DNA from: Acidithiobacillus sulfuriphilus
GTDB lineage: Bacteria; Pseudomonadota; Gammaproteobacteria; Acidithiobacillales; Acidithiobacillaceae
Reading direction: 5' to 3'
NCBI RefSeq assembly: GCF_003721225.1
Contig: NZ_RIZI01000181.1
Span: forward strand, 1 to 39,022
Length of the DNA: 39,022 nucleotides
Shown piece by piece: positions 7,783-15,355 of this stretch (its first letter is position 1; each line of letters opens with the position of its first letter). The notes under the pieces were generated by a model. It had not been told where the DNA came from, ran no database searches, and saw only the letters and a program-made list of their open reading frames with translations. The translations under genes were made by a program, and so were the position numbers.

Positions 7783-8718
7783 TTAGTCCAGCAGCGGAAA
7801 GGCGCTTTGCGCCAGGCGAATGAACGACCGCAGCGCAGGACTTTGCTGCGCGACCTGTTCCTGCCAAGCCAGGGAGACTTCGCTGTCGGCCATCTCATCC
7901 TGCAGGGGCAGGAAGGTGACACCGGGGCGGGCGGCCTGGGCGAAGGAAGAAAAGAGAAAGCTCACCGCCAGGCCGGCGGCCACCATACTGAGAACAGCGT
8001 TGGAATCGGCCAGTTCCATGAGGATGCGCGGCTGCAGGCCGTGGGCCAGGCAGTTGGCCCAGATACGGTCGTAGGAACCCGGCGCCACCTCGCGGCGCAA
8101 CAACACGATATCCGCATCGACGAGCCGTGAGAAAGACACGGGCGCCTGTTCCACCAGGGCATGCCCCGTGGGAACCAGTAGCAGGAGGCGTTCTCTCAGC
8201 AGAGAATGCTGCCGGATATCCGGACCCGCCTCCATGTCCCGGATCAGAGCCACGTCCATCTGGCCGGCAAGCAGGGCACGGGTTTGTGCAGCGCTGCTCA
8301 TTTCCTGCAACTCTAGGCGCACCCTGGGATGGGCAGCGCGGAAGCCACGCAGGAGAAAAGGCAGGAGGGTAATGGCCGTGGAGCTGATAAAACCGATGCG
8401 GAGCAGACCGGCATCGCCCCGGCCGATGTCCTGCATCAGGCGTTGGGTGCGCGCCGCCTGGGCAAGGAGCAGGCGGGCTTCGGGCAGGAGGGCGGCCCCG
8501 GCTGACGTCAGTCGCACCTCGCGCTGATTGCGCAGAAAGAGGAGCGTTCCCAAATCTTGTTCCAGAGTCCGGATACTCCGGCTCAAGGAGGGCTGGGCCA
8601 AATGCAGGCGTTCGGCGGCACGATGAAAATGCAGGGTCTCGGCCAGGACCACAAAGTGACGCAAATGACGCAAATCCAATGGGCCGGCGCTCCCGGGGAA
8701 AACCTTAGCGTACGCCAC
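7783..8718 (-). CDS. LysR-family transcriptional regulator of the efflux operon
   Basis: A 311-aa LysR-type regulator. The N-terminal winged helix-turn-helix starts at LDLRHLRHFVVLAETLHFHRAA and contains AQPSLSRSIRTLEQDLG, followed by the periplasmic-binding-protein-like effector domain (from about residue 95). The chosen start is GTG at 8718, because GGGAGG sits five bases upstream and the start overlaps the adaptor stop by exactly 14 bases, like the other junctions of this operon. A TTG at 8679, nearer the usual LysR start, is the alternative. It is the last gene of the efflux operon, so it probably autoregulates that operon in response to a pump substrate (inference). A palindrome at 13002-13024, upstream of the first gene, is a candidate binding site. 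Confidence 0.9.
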   Translation of the reverse strand: MAYAKVFPGSAGPLDLRHLRHFVVLAETLHFHRAAERLHLAQPSLSRSIRTLEQDLGTLLFLRNQREVRLTSAGAALLPEARLLLAQAARTQRLMQDIGRGDAGLLRIGFISSTAITLLPFLLRGFRAAHPRVRLELQEMSSAAQTRALLAGQMDVALIRDMEAGPDIRQHSLLRERLLLLVPTGHALVEQAPVSFSRLVDADIVLLRREVAPGSYDRIWANCLAHGLQPRILMELADSNAVLSMVAAGLAVSFLFSSFAQAARPGVTFLPLQDEMADSEVSLAWQEQVAQQSPALRSFIRLAQSAFPLLD

Positions 8719-9856
8719 GCTGGCCTCCCGCCGCCAGGTCCGTGGCCGCACTCGCTGCCCTGGGCCGCGCTGTCTCCATCCAGGCGGGCACCGGCCCCTG
8801 ATGGGCCTTGCCGCCGACGCGGATGGCCATGGACATGGTCAGCCCCGGACGGAGGGGGTAGGCAACGAGGCCCTGCGGGTCAACAGCAATGCGTACCGGT
8901 ACCCGCTGGGTGAACTTGATCCAGTTGCCGCTGGCATTTTCCGGGGGCAGGACCGCAAAGACCGCCCCCGAAGCACCGCCAATGCCTGCCACCCAGCCAT
9001 GATAGGTGACCCTGCTGCCGTACACGTCGGCGTGCAGGGTGACTCTCGCCCCCACCCGCACACCGGCCAGATCCGTTTCCTTGACGTTGGCGTCCACCCA
9101 GATCTGATGGAGGGGAACGATGGTAAACAAGCGCTGCCCCGGCGTCACCCACTGCCCGCGCTGAACCGCCTGCTGGGCAAGGATGCCGCTGACGGGGGCA
9201 CGAATGATCTGCCGATGCAGTGCCAATCGTGCCAGCTCGACGCGTTCCAGGGCCGCCTTGACGCTGGGGGCGTTGTCCGGATCGTGGGCACCCAGGCGGG
9301 CCTGGAGGGCGCGGCCATGGGCGCTTTCCGCCGCGATTTCCGCCCGCAGGCGGGCCACATCGTCCTTGCTGGTGATGGCCTCCAGGGTCTGCGCCGCCCC
9401 GCTCTCGGCCGCCGCCCCATAGCGCCAGGCTTTTTGCTGGGCCGTGGCCAAAGCCGCCGCCAGGGCCGCGCTGTGCGCCCGACTCGCGGCCATTTCTTCC
9501 ACGAGGGCTCGGGCATCCTGCCGGCTTTGGGCCAGTTGGGCTTGGGCCTGGCGCAAGGCCAGTTCCGCCCGCCGCCCGCGCAGGGCAACCAGCGGATCAC
9601 CCTGCCGGACGACGAGGGTATTGTAGCCGGCCACGGACCCCACCGTACCACTGACCCGCGCATTCACCGGATAAATATTCCCCTCCACATAGGCATCGTC
9701 CACATTCACCCACCAGCGGCCCAAGAGGAACCACCAAGCCGCCCAGCCCGACAACGCCAGGAGGACGATGAGCAGGAGGAGCCACAAATTGCGCCGCCGG
9801 CGCCAGCTTTCCTCGGCCAAGCGCCGCGCCTCGCTCACCGTCTCAGGGATGACCAT
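8705..9856 (-). CDS. emrA: EmrA/HlyD-type efflux adaptor (membrane fusion protein)
   Basis: A 383-aa periplasmic adaptor. It has a cytoplasmic basic N-terminus, one membrane helix (about 24-45, LWLLLLIVLLALSGWAAWWFLL), a split biotinyl-lipoyl domain (DDAYVEGNIYPVNARVSGTV at about 53-72 and IRAPVSGILAQQAVQRGQWV in the second half), an intervening long alpha-helical hairpin rich in Ala, Arg and Gln (about 95-220), and a beta-barrel domain. It bridges the inner-membrane pump and outer-membrane channel encoded upstream. The start is ATG at 9856, preceded by GGGAGG at five bases; the in-frame extension to 10240 lies within the channel gene. It overlaps the channel stop by 14 bases. Confidence 0.92.
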   Translation of the reverse strand: MVIPETVSEARRLAEESWRRRRNLWLLLLIVLLALSGWAAWWFLLGRWWVNVDDAYVEGNIYPVNARVSGTVGSVAGYNTLVVRQGDPLVALRGRRAELALRQAQAQLAQSRQDARALVEEMAASRAHSAALAAALATAQQKAWRYGAAAESGAAQTLEAITSKDDVARLRAEIAAESAHGRALQARLGAHDPDNAPSVKAALERVELARLALHRQIIRAPVSGILAQQAVQRGQWVTPGQRLFTIVPLHQIWVDANVKETDLAGVRVGARVTLHADVYGSRVTYHGWVAGIGGASGAVFAVLPPENASGNWIKFTQRVPVRIAVDPQGLVAYPLRPGLTMSMAIRVGGKAHQGPVPAWMETARPRAASAATDLAAGGQRGVR

Positions 9857-11306
9857 AACCACCTCCCAATGCCGTCTCCAGTTCGGCCCAGGCCCGGAGA
9901 CCGCCATAATGCAGCAGATCCACCCGCATCTGCTGTTGGATGACACCCTCCTGCTGAGACAGGACCGCCGTTTCGTCATCCACGCCCAGGGCCCGGCGCC
10001 GTTCCACCAGGACCGCCCGTTGCGCAACCGACCGTGCGGCTCGGCGTTGGGCGGCCCATTGGCCGGTCTCGCTGGTCCAGGCCGAAAGGGCCGTGAGCAC
10101 CTGGCGAGTGGCCCGCAACACCGTCTGCTCATAAATCGCCACCGCCTCCGACTGCCGCGCCTCCGCGGCATGCAAACGGGCATGGAGGGCGCCGCTGGTA
10201 AAAATCGGCAGATGAATGGCTGGTCCCAGCGCATAGGCAAAGCTGGCCGGGTTCAACAAGGTAGCCAGGGAAGCGCTATCCAGGTCGAGCAACGCGGAAA
10301 AAGAGACATCCGGATAAAATTCTGCGCGGGCGGCACAAGTGCCAGCCATGCGCGCCGCCGCCGCATCCCGTGCTGCCCGGACGTCAGGCCGGTGCGCCAA
10401 GAGATCCAGACGCAGATGCGGAGGTAGGGCCGGGAGGACATTTCCTTGGGGGTACTCCGGCTGCATGGGCAGGGTGTCCGGATCCGTGGCAGCCAGTTCG
10501 GCCAGATCGGCCCGCGCGCCGTCCGCCAGGCCGGCCCAGCGTTCCGCCAGCACTTGGAGGGTCGCTACCCGCTGGCGCTGGCGGGTGAGGGGGATTTGCG
10601 AACTCAGGCCCAGGCGTTGGCGGGTTTCGGCCAGTTGCAAACGCTTCTCCGCCAGACCCAGCAAACTTTCCGTCTGCGCATATTGACGGCTGCTCAGGCA
10701 CCAATCCAGATAGCGACGGACAATGGCCCCGGCCAGCAAGCGGCGCGTATCCGCCAAGCGGGCATTGGCCGCACGCTCTTCGCCCAAGGCGTCCTTCCAT
10801 AAGTACCGCCGCTTCCCCCAAAAATCCAGGGCCTGGCTGAAGCCCAGGCCGATGTCACCGCTATCATACCTTTTATTGCCCAAGCCCAAGGCGCCAAAGG
10901 GCCCATTGCCGCTGAACTGCATGGGGGCAATGGTGGCGGCCCCATTGATCTGCGTGCCCAGGGCCGCGCCGTGCAGGCGGCCCATGGCCGCCGCCCAGTC
11001 CAGCTCCGATTGGGCCGCCATGATCTGCGGGCTATGGGTCAGGGCATGATGCAGCAAACCGTCGAGCTGGGCCACCTGCAGACCCTGCCACCAATCCTGC
11101 TCCGGCCATGGCCCAGGATGCAGGGGATGGGCGCCTTGCATCGTCGTCACCGTCTTCGCCATGGCCGGAGGTCGCACCCCAACGGGCGAGGGGGCATGGA
11201 TCGCCGGGGCACAAGCGCTCAAGAGGATGCCCATCAGGGCCACAGCCAGACCGGCCAGCATCCCCCTCCCCAAAAATGGACGCAGGCGATCTTTATCCCC
11301 GTTCAT
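9843..11306 (-). CDS. NodT/OprM-type outer-membrane efflux lipoprotein
   Basis: An outer-membrane channel of the TolC superfamily (487 aa). A lipoprotein signal runs from the basic start through a hydrophobic stretch to the lipobox LLS-A-C, with Cys32 as the lipid-bearing residue. Two OEP repeats follow, each with the long coiled helices typical of the family (around AQTESLLGLAEKRLQLAETR and the C-terminal QRRAARSVAQRAVLVERRR). The start at 11306 gives a 14-base overlap with the pump gene; ATG codons at 11321 and 11315 are alternatives, the former having AAAGG six bases upstream. The channel is encoded between pump and adaptor, so the complete tripartite system is made from one mRNA. Confidence 0.9.
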   Translation of the reverse strand: MNGDKDRLRPFLGRGMLAGLAVALMGILLSACAPAIHAPSPVGVRPPAMAKTVTTMQGAHPLHPGPWPEQDWWQGLQVAQLDGLLHHALTHSPQIMAAQSELDWAAAMGRLHGAALGTQINGAATIAPMQFSGNGPFGALGLGNKRYDSGDIGLGFSQALDFWGKRRYLWKDALGEERAANARLADTRRLLAGAIVRRYLDWCLSSRQYAQTESLLGLAEKRLQLAETRQRLGLSSQIPLTRQRQRVATLQVLAERWAGLADGARADLAELAATDPDTLPMQPEYPQGNVLPALPPHLRLDLLAHRPDVRAARDAAAARMAGTCAARAEFYPDVSFSALLDLDSASLATLLNPASFAYALGPAIHLPIFTSGALHARLHAAEARQSEAVAIYEQTVLRATRQVLTALSAWTSETGQWAAQRRAARSVAQRAVLVERRRALGVDDETAVLSQQEGVIQQQMRVDLLHYGGLRAWAELETALGGGYGHP

Positions 11307-12930
11307 GACGTCCATCCACATCCGCATCCTTTTCGGCGAAACCTGCGCTTTCCATAATCTCCTCTTCAATGGTAACCAGGCCCGGGCGATTGGGCCGACG
11401 CCGGTAAGGGCCCTTGCTAAGCCAAAGAAGGGCGAGGACAACTAAGGCCATCCATCCCCATAGACTCAGCATGGATTGCATGCTGAGGGCCGCGCTCTGC
11501 AAGAGCAGGTGCTGGATGGAAAGGGCATGGGCCTGTTGCCCAGTCATACCCTCTCCCTGCAAGCGCCGACCCAGGTCAGCCAGGGGCTCCAGGGGCGACT
11601 GCCAGGCCAGATGGGCGCGGAAGTAATCACCATGACGCATCCACAGGGCGGAAAAAATGCTCGATAGATAAGCCCCGCCGAGAATGCGCACAAAATTCTG
11701 CAGGGTCGCGGCAGCGGGCAGGCGCTGCGCCGGCAAGCGCGAAAACATAATGAGACTCAATGGGACCAGATAAAAACCCAGGGCCGCTCCCTCGAGGAAA
11801 TGGCAGAACAACAGGCTCTCCAGACTGCTGTCCATATTGATCTGCGTCGTAAAGCCATAGGCCGCGATCAGGAGAAAACAAAGAGTGGCTAGCCACAACG
11901 GGTTGACGCGATGGGAGAGGGGCCCTATGACGGCGATGAGAGGTACGCCCGCCAGGGCCATGGGCAACAGCACCACGCCGGCCCAGAAGGCCGAATAACC
12001 CGCCTGTCCGATGAGCCCCGATACAAAGAGGCTGTTCCCCCCCAGCAAGAGGCCCCAACCAAAGATCAGGGCCGGTATGGCGAGGACAAAATTGCGCCGC
12101 TTGAGCAGGCCAAGATCCAGACATGGATGCGGGTGCTCGCGCTCCCAGAGCAAAAAAGCCGCCAGGAACCCCACTCCCGCCGCCACCAGCCAGCGAATCA
12201 GCCCGGAATCCCACCAATTCCAGTCTTCGCCCCGATTGAGCACGACCTGAAAGATACCGCTCCACAGGGCCAACAGGAACAAACCCACCCAGTCGAAGGG
12301 TTGGCGCAGCCGCTCGCGGGGATCGTCGCGCAAGAGCAAGGCCACCGCGGCCAGGGAGAAGAAACCCAGAGGGAAAGTCAGCAAGGGGGCGCCGCGCCAG
12401 TCCCAGGTATAGGCAATCCAGCCCGCCAACGAAGGCCCCGCCAACAAGGGAAACACCAGATTGATGATGGTCAGATCCGCCACGCTCGTCTGCCAATGAG
12501 CCGGCGCGTAACGGATGAGCATGCGCCGGGTCAGGGGCGTCAACAAACCTGCACAAAAACCCTGCACCAGCCTGCCCGCCAGAAACAGGCTGAAATGATC
12601 GCTCAACAGATCCGGCAAGGTAGCCAGCATGAGCAGCGCCAGGGAAAAGAGATAGGTCCGCACCTCGCCAAAGCGCTGGTACGCCCAGGTCGCCGGCACC
12701 ACCCCCAAGGCCCAGGCGAGGAGGTAAAAAGTCAGCGACCACACGGCATGGTCCAGACTGGTGCTGTAGGCTCCGGCAATATACGGCAACATGGGGATCG
12801 ACCAGGCCAGACTCCACGCCGCGAGGAAAAGCCCGCTGCTCAGCCCGCTGATGAGGATCAGCAACGGCAGGCCGCGGAACGGCGTTTGCGTAACGGCAGA
12901 GGAAGGCGAAACAGGCACGGATGGTCCCAT
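11293..12930 (-). CDS. emrB: DHA2-type (EmrB-like) multidrug MFS transporter
   Basis: A 545-aa major facilitator with about 14 hydrophobic helices, the layout of drug:H+ antiporter family 2. Visible landmarks are the proline/glycine-rich helix 5 region (NLVFPLLAGPSLAGWIAY) and a loop with WAYQRFGEVRTYLFS. It would expel lipophilic drugs, uncouplers or organic acids through the adaptor and channel encoded downstream. The ATG at 12930 is preferred over an in-frame TTG three codons earlier; neither has a good ribosome site. A 10-3-10 palindrome lies about 75 bases upstream. Helix 1 is preceded by a short variable tail (PSVPVSPSSAVTQTP). The pump's true substrate cannot be inferred. Confidence 0.9.
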   Translation of the reverse strand: MGPSVPVSPSSAVTQTPFRGLPLLILISGLSSGLFLAAWSLAWSIPMLPYIAGAYSTSLDHAVWSLTFYLLAWALGVVPATWAYQRFGEVRTYLFSLALLMLATLPDLLSDHFSLFLAGRLVQGFCAGLLTPLTRRMLIRYAPAHWQTSVADLTIINLVFPLLAGPSLAGWIAYTWDWRGAPLLTFPLGFFSLAAVALLLRDDPRERLRQPFDWVGLFLLALWSGIFQVVLNRGEDWNWWDSGLIRWLVAAGVGFLAAFLLWEREHPHPCLDLGLLKRRNFVLAIPALIFGWGLLLGGNSLFVSGLIGQAGYSAFWAGVVLLPMALAGVPLIAVIGPLSHRVNPLWLATLCFLLIAAYGFTTQINMDSSLESLLFCHFLEGAALGFYLVPLSLIMFSRLPAQRLPAAATLQNFVRILGGAYLSSIFSALWMRHGDYFRAHLAWQSPLEPLADLGRRLQGEGMTGQQAHALSIQHLLLQSAALSMQSMLSLWGWMALVVLALLWLSKGPYRRRPNRPGLVTIEEEIMESAGFAEKDADVDGRHERG

Positions 12931-13001
12931 ATCCAGCAAGGTTGACGGAAACGCAGCTTATGGGAGACAGGAATGAATGGATAATGAATTTTTCGTTAAC
13001 T

Positions 13002-13024
13002 ATTGATAGCCATTGGCTATCAAT
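13002..13024. promoter_or_regulatory. 10-3-10 palindrome upstream of the efflux operon
   Basis: Arms ATTGATAGCC (13002-13011) and GGCTATCAAT (13015-13024) are perfectly complementary around ATT. The core ATAG-N7-CTAT has the T-N11-A geometry typical of LysR-family sites. The position, 72-94 bases before the pump start, suits binding by the LysR regulator encoded at the end of the operon. The half-site spacing is too wide for an FNR box. Confidence 0.6.
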
Positions 13025-13085
13025 CATTTGCAATCGGGGCGAATATCCGTTGCAGAAGGGTCGGCAGGGCAATACCGGAGGAAAA

Positions 13086-13105
13086 GGATGCCCCCATGGG
13101 CATCC
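13086..13105. repeat. 8-4-8 inverted repeat between the divergent operons
   Basis: GGATGCCC (13086-13093) and GGGCATCC (13098-13105) are perfect complements around CCAT. In the minus direction the hairpin is followed by TTTTCC. It could be an operator for either side or a weak terminator or attenuator in a long leader of the efflux operon. Confidence 0.4.
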
Positions 13106-13143
13106 CAGGCCCCCTCACCGTTCCCCCGCCCATATACTGAGCG

Positions 13144-13149
13144 TATAAT
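13144..13149 (+). promoter_or_regulatory. Consensus -10 (TATAAT) for the small ORF and panD
   Basis: A perfect TATAAT stands 19 bases before the ATG at 13169. Transcription would start near 13156, so the AGGAGG ribosome site would lie at the very 5' end of the mRNA. The -35 region (about 13121) is poor, so an activator may be needed. Confidence 0.5.
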
Positions 13150-13168
13150 AAAAACAGGAGGGAACAGC

Positions 13169-13288
13169 ATGTTCAATATCTGGGGTGATGTCATCGTCAT
13201 GGTCGGTACGCCGATCCTCATGATCCTGGTGGCTTTGGGGGTGAATCGCTTTGCCGCCCGCTACCATCGCGACGAGGGCGGCCAGTGA
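13169..13288 (+). CDS. 39-aa single-helix membrane peptide upstream of panD
   Basis: A very short ORF with an excellent ribosome site (AGGAGG, seven to eight bases before ATG), a consensus -10, and a four-base overlap (GTGA) with panD, so it is very probably translated. The peptide begins MFNIWGDVIVMVGTP and has one hydrophobic helix (about residues 7-28), followed by a basic, then mixed-charge tail (NRFAARYHRDEGGQ). That layout matches small membrane proteins that assist larger complexes, such as CydX or KdpF, but no sequence match to those is recognised. I do not know its function. Translational coupling to aspartate decarboxylase is unexpected because PanD is soluble. Confidence 0.7.
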   Translation: MFNIWGDVIVMVGTPILMILVALGVNRFAARYHRDEGGQ

Positions 13289-13662
13289 TTCTCCTCTCCT
13301 TGCTCAAGGGCAAGCTGCATCGCGTGCGGGTGACGGCGGTGGAGCTGGAGTATGAAGGGTCGTGCGCCATTGCCAGCGATCTCCTGGCGGCGGCGGGTAT
13401 CCTGCCCTACGAGCAGATCCACCTCTACGACGTCAACAATGGCGAGCGCTTCAGCACCTATGCCATTGCCGCACCGGCCGGCTCCGGGGTCATTTCCGTG
13501 AATGGCGCCGCGGCCCGCCGGGTGGCCTTGGGCGACATCCTCATCATCGCCGCCTATGCCCAGGTTTCCGCAGATGAGGCCGCCGACTTCCAGCCGCGTC
13601 TGGTCTATGTAGACGGCAGCAACCAGATCCAGCGCATCGGCCACCAGATCCCTCCCTCCTGA
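13285..13662 (+). CDS. panD: Aspartate 1-decarboxylase
   Basis: PanD makes beta-alanine from L-aspartate for pantothenate and coenzyme A synthesis. The 125-aa proenzyme shows the self-cleavage site YEG-SCAI (Gly25-Ser26), where Ser26 becomes the pyruvoyl cofactor, and the conserved GKLHRVRVT start, ISVNGAAARRV and GDILIIAAYA segments. Length is normal. Translation starts at a GTG overlapping the stop of the 39-aa ORF, so expression probably depends on it. The first residues (MILLSLLKGK) differ from the common MxRxMLxGK only modestly. Other pan genes are not nearby. Confidence 0.96.
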   Translation: MILLSLLKGKLHRVRVTAVELEYEGSCAIASDLLAAAGILPYEQIHLYDVNNGERFSTYAIAAPAGSGVISVNGAAARRVALGDILIIAAYAQVSADEAADFQPRLVYVDGSNQIQRIGHQIPPS

Positions 13663-13729
13663 TGGGCGTCGTCCCCATGACCCTCCACGCCCTTGCGGGA
13701 AGCCGGCGCATGGGCGGGTCCGAGGGCAA

Positions 13730-13924
13730 ATGGTCATGAGCGGCGTTCCGTCCATACGCGCCCTGCAATGCCCCCGGAGGGTGACGCGGCGCCCTTTGGG
13801 TCGGAAACATATCGCCATCCTCCTGGAGATCAGCCTCGCGCTCTCGGCCTGGAAGGCGGCCGGTGCCGCCCGCTGGCCCCTGCGTTACCCGGCGGCAGGC
13901 CTGCGCCCGACGCGGCACGGATAG
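13730..13924 (+). CDS. Doubtful 64-aa ORF between panD and the MFS gene
   Basis: A small basic ORF with a possible ribosome site (GAGG six bases before ATG) that ends three bases before the next gene. The product is arginine-rich with one weakly hydrophobic stretch (HIAILLEISLALSAW). No family is recognised and the composition could arise by chance in GC-rich DNA. The alternative is that 13663-13927 is an untranslated, structured leader. Confidence 0.2.
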   Translation: MVMSGVPSIRALQCPRRVTRRPLGRKHIAILLEISLALSAWKAAGAARWPLRYPAAGLRPTRHG

Positions 13925-13927
13925 CCC

Positions 13928-15166
13928 TTGATCCTAGCCGGCATTCCGCCCACGGCACGCCGGCTCATGGCGGCGCGGGCGGCACGCAGCGTCGGCCAAG
14001 GCGCCCTGGTGGTGGATTTCGCCCTGTATCTGCACGCCCTGCACTGGACGGCGCTGGCTATCGGCGCCGTCTACTCCGCCAGCCTGCTCCTTGGGGCCCT
14101 AGCCACCCTGCTGGTAGGCCCCGCCAGCGACCATTTCGGCGCCAAGGGCTTCCTCCTCGGCTACGAAGGCCTGCAACTCGCCTGTGCCGGCATCGCCCTG
14201 TCCTCGGCCAATCCCTGGTGGCTGGGTGCCGCGGCCATTGCCGGGGCCTTTGGTCGCGGCGCCAACGGGGGTGCCGGGCCCTTCGCGCCCGCCGAGCAAT
14301 CCTGGCTATCGCGCAGCATGGACGAGGGGCTGTGGGGGCAATTGTTCAATCTCAACACCGCCGTTGGCCTGTTTGGGATGGGCCTTGGTGCCGTTCTGGC
14401 GGGCCTGCCGGACCTGCTATCCCCCTGGCTACCGGGAACCCTGGCCTATCGGCCCCTCTTTGCCGTAGTCCTCCTGGGCTCGCTGCTCTGTCTGGCCTTT
14501 TTGTGGAGCGCCAAGGAGGGCACGCCGCCGGCACGAACGCTGCCGGAAGACGCAGACCAGCGCCCGGACGCGGCACCAGCGCCCCCTCCGCCCTGGCGCA
14601 ACCTGTTCACCCTGGCCGGCATCAATGCCTTGAACGGCCTGGGGGTCGGCATGGTCGGGCCGCTCATGGCCTACTGGTTTGCCCTACGCTTCGGCGTGGG
14701 GCCGGCGGCCATCGGCGGAACCATGGCCGTGGGCTTTGTGGCTGCCGGCATCATGTCGCTGGCTGGAGGAAAGCTGACCCTGCGCTTCGGCCTGGTGGGC
14801 ACCGTCTTGCGCCTGCGCATGCTGGGCCTGGCAATGCTGCTGATCATCCCCTTCGTGCCCTTCTTCTGGCTCGCCACGATGCTTTACATCCTCCGCGCCG
14901 CCCTCAACCAGGGCAGCATCGGCTCGCGCCAAGCCCTCTTTCTCTCCCTGGTGGACAGCCGCCGGCGCGGGCTGGCCGCCACCTTCAACAGCATCTCCAT
15001 CCAGGTCCCGCGCGCCATCGGCCCCGCCGTCGCGGGTGCCTTTTTCCACCTGGAAATGCTCACCACACCATTTCTGCTGGCTGCCGCCTTCCAGGGCGCC
15101 TATCTCTGGCTCTACCGAAGGTTCTTCCGGGGGAAGGGGATAGGCCAGGCACCTGGTGCCGATTAG
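13928..15166 (+). CDS. Major facilitator superfamily transporter
   Basis: A 412-aa membrane transporter with about 12 predicted helices in two halves, separated by a hydrophilic loop (about residues 197-220, KEGTPPARTLPEDADQRPD). A motif-A-like loop follows helix 2 (GPASDHFGAKG), with a related RFG-containing loop in the second half. The substrate cannot be assigned; the protein looks like a drug- or metabolite-exporting MFS member. The start is uncertain: TTG at 13928 is the longest option and ATG at 13967 begins just before helix 1 (MAARAARSVGQGALV); neither has a good ribosome site. It lies downstream of panD in the same direction, after a 265-bp gap, so it may or may not be co-transcribed. 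Confidence 0.85.
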   Translation: MILAGIPPTARRLMAARAARSVGQGALVVDFALYLHALHWTALAIGAVYSASLLLGALATLLVGPASDHFGAKGFLLGYEGLQLACAGIALSSANPWWLGAAAIAGAFGRGANGGAGPFAPAEQSWLSRSMDEGLWGQLFNLNTAVGLFGMGLGAVLAGLPDLLSPWLPGTLAYRPLFAVVLLGSLLCLAFLWSAKEGTPPARTLPEDADQRPDAAPAPPPPWRNLFTLAGINALNGLGVGMVGPLMAYWFALRFGVGPAAIGGTMAVGFVAAGIMSLAGGKLTLRFGLVGTVLRLRMLGLAMLLIIPFVPFFWLATMLYILRAALNQGSIGSRQALFLSLVDSRRRGLAATFNSISIQVPRAIGPAVAGAFFHLEMLTTPFLLAAAFQGAYLWLYRRFFRGKGIGQAPGAD

Positions 15167-15251
15167 CGCTGCAAAAACGCGAGCACTGTCGCGGCACCGC
15201 GCCGATCATGCCCTACAGCGTGCCCAGGAGCCATGAAATGCATCGGAAACC

Positions 15252-15275
15252 GTAGGAGCGGCCCATGGCTGCTAC
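15252..15275. repeat. REP-like palindrome, copy 1
   Basis: A short imperfect palindrome beginning GTAGGAGCGGCC and ending GGCTGCTAC, in the gap between the MFS gene and the DUF4870 gene. It shares the run AGGAGCGGCCCATGGC with copy 2 (31353-31376). The form resembles the GTAGGAGCGGC...GCCGCGA REP elements common in gammaproteobacteria. Confidence 0.7.
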
Positions 15276-15315
15276 CCATGCACAACGCGGCCAGGGGTCG
15301 CGGCAAAACACCGCT

Positions 15316-15333
15316 GCCAACTGCCGTTTTTAG
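15316..15333 (-). repeat. 18-bp dispersed repeat, copy 1
   Basis: On the minus strand this reads CTAAAAACGGCAGTTGGC, identical to 25237-25254. It begins about 22 bases after the stop of the DUF4870 gene and lies in the same orientation relative to that gene as copy 2 does to the channel gene. Confidence 0.65.
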
Positions 15334-15355
15334 GATCAAGGGTCCTGCCGCGCCT

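Noticed and set aside
11911..12945. 344-codon plus-strand open frame opposite the efflux pump gene
   Set aside because: Gln/Arg/His-rich mirror of a membrane protein; no support.
13002..13024. Reading the TTGAT...ATCAA ends of the palindrome as an FNR box
   Set aside because: The half-sites are 11 bases apart instead of four, so FNR-type binding is not expected; a LysR-type site fits better.
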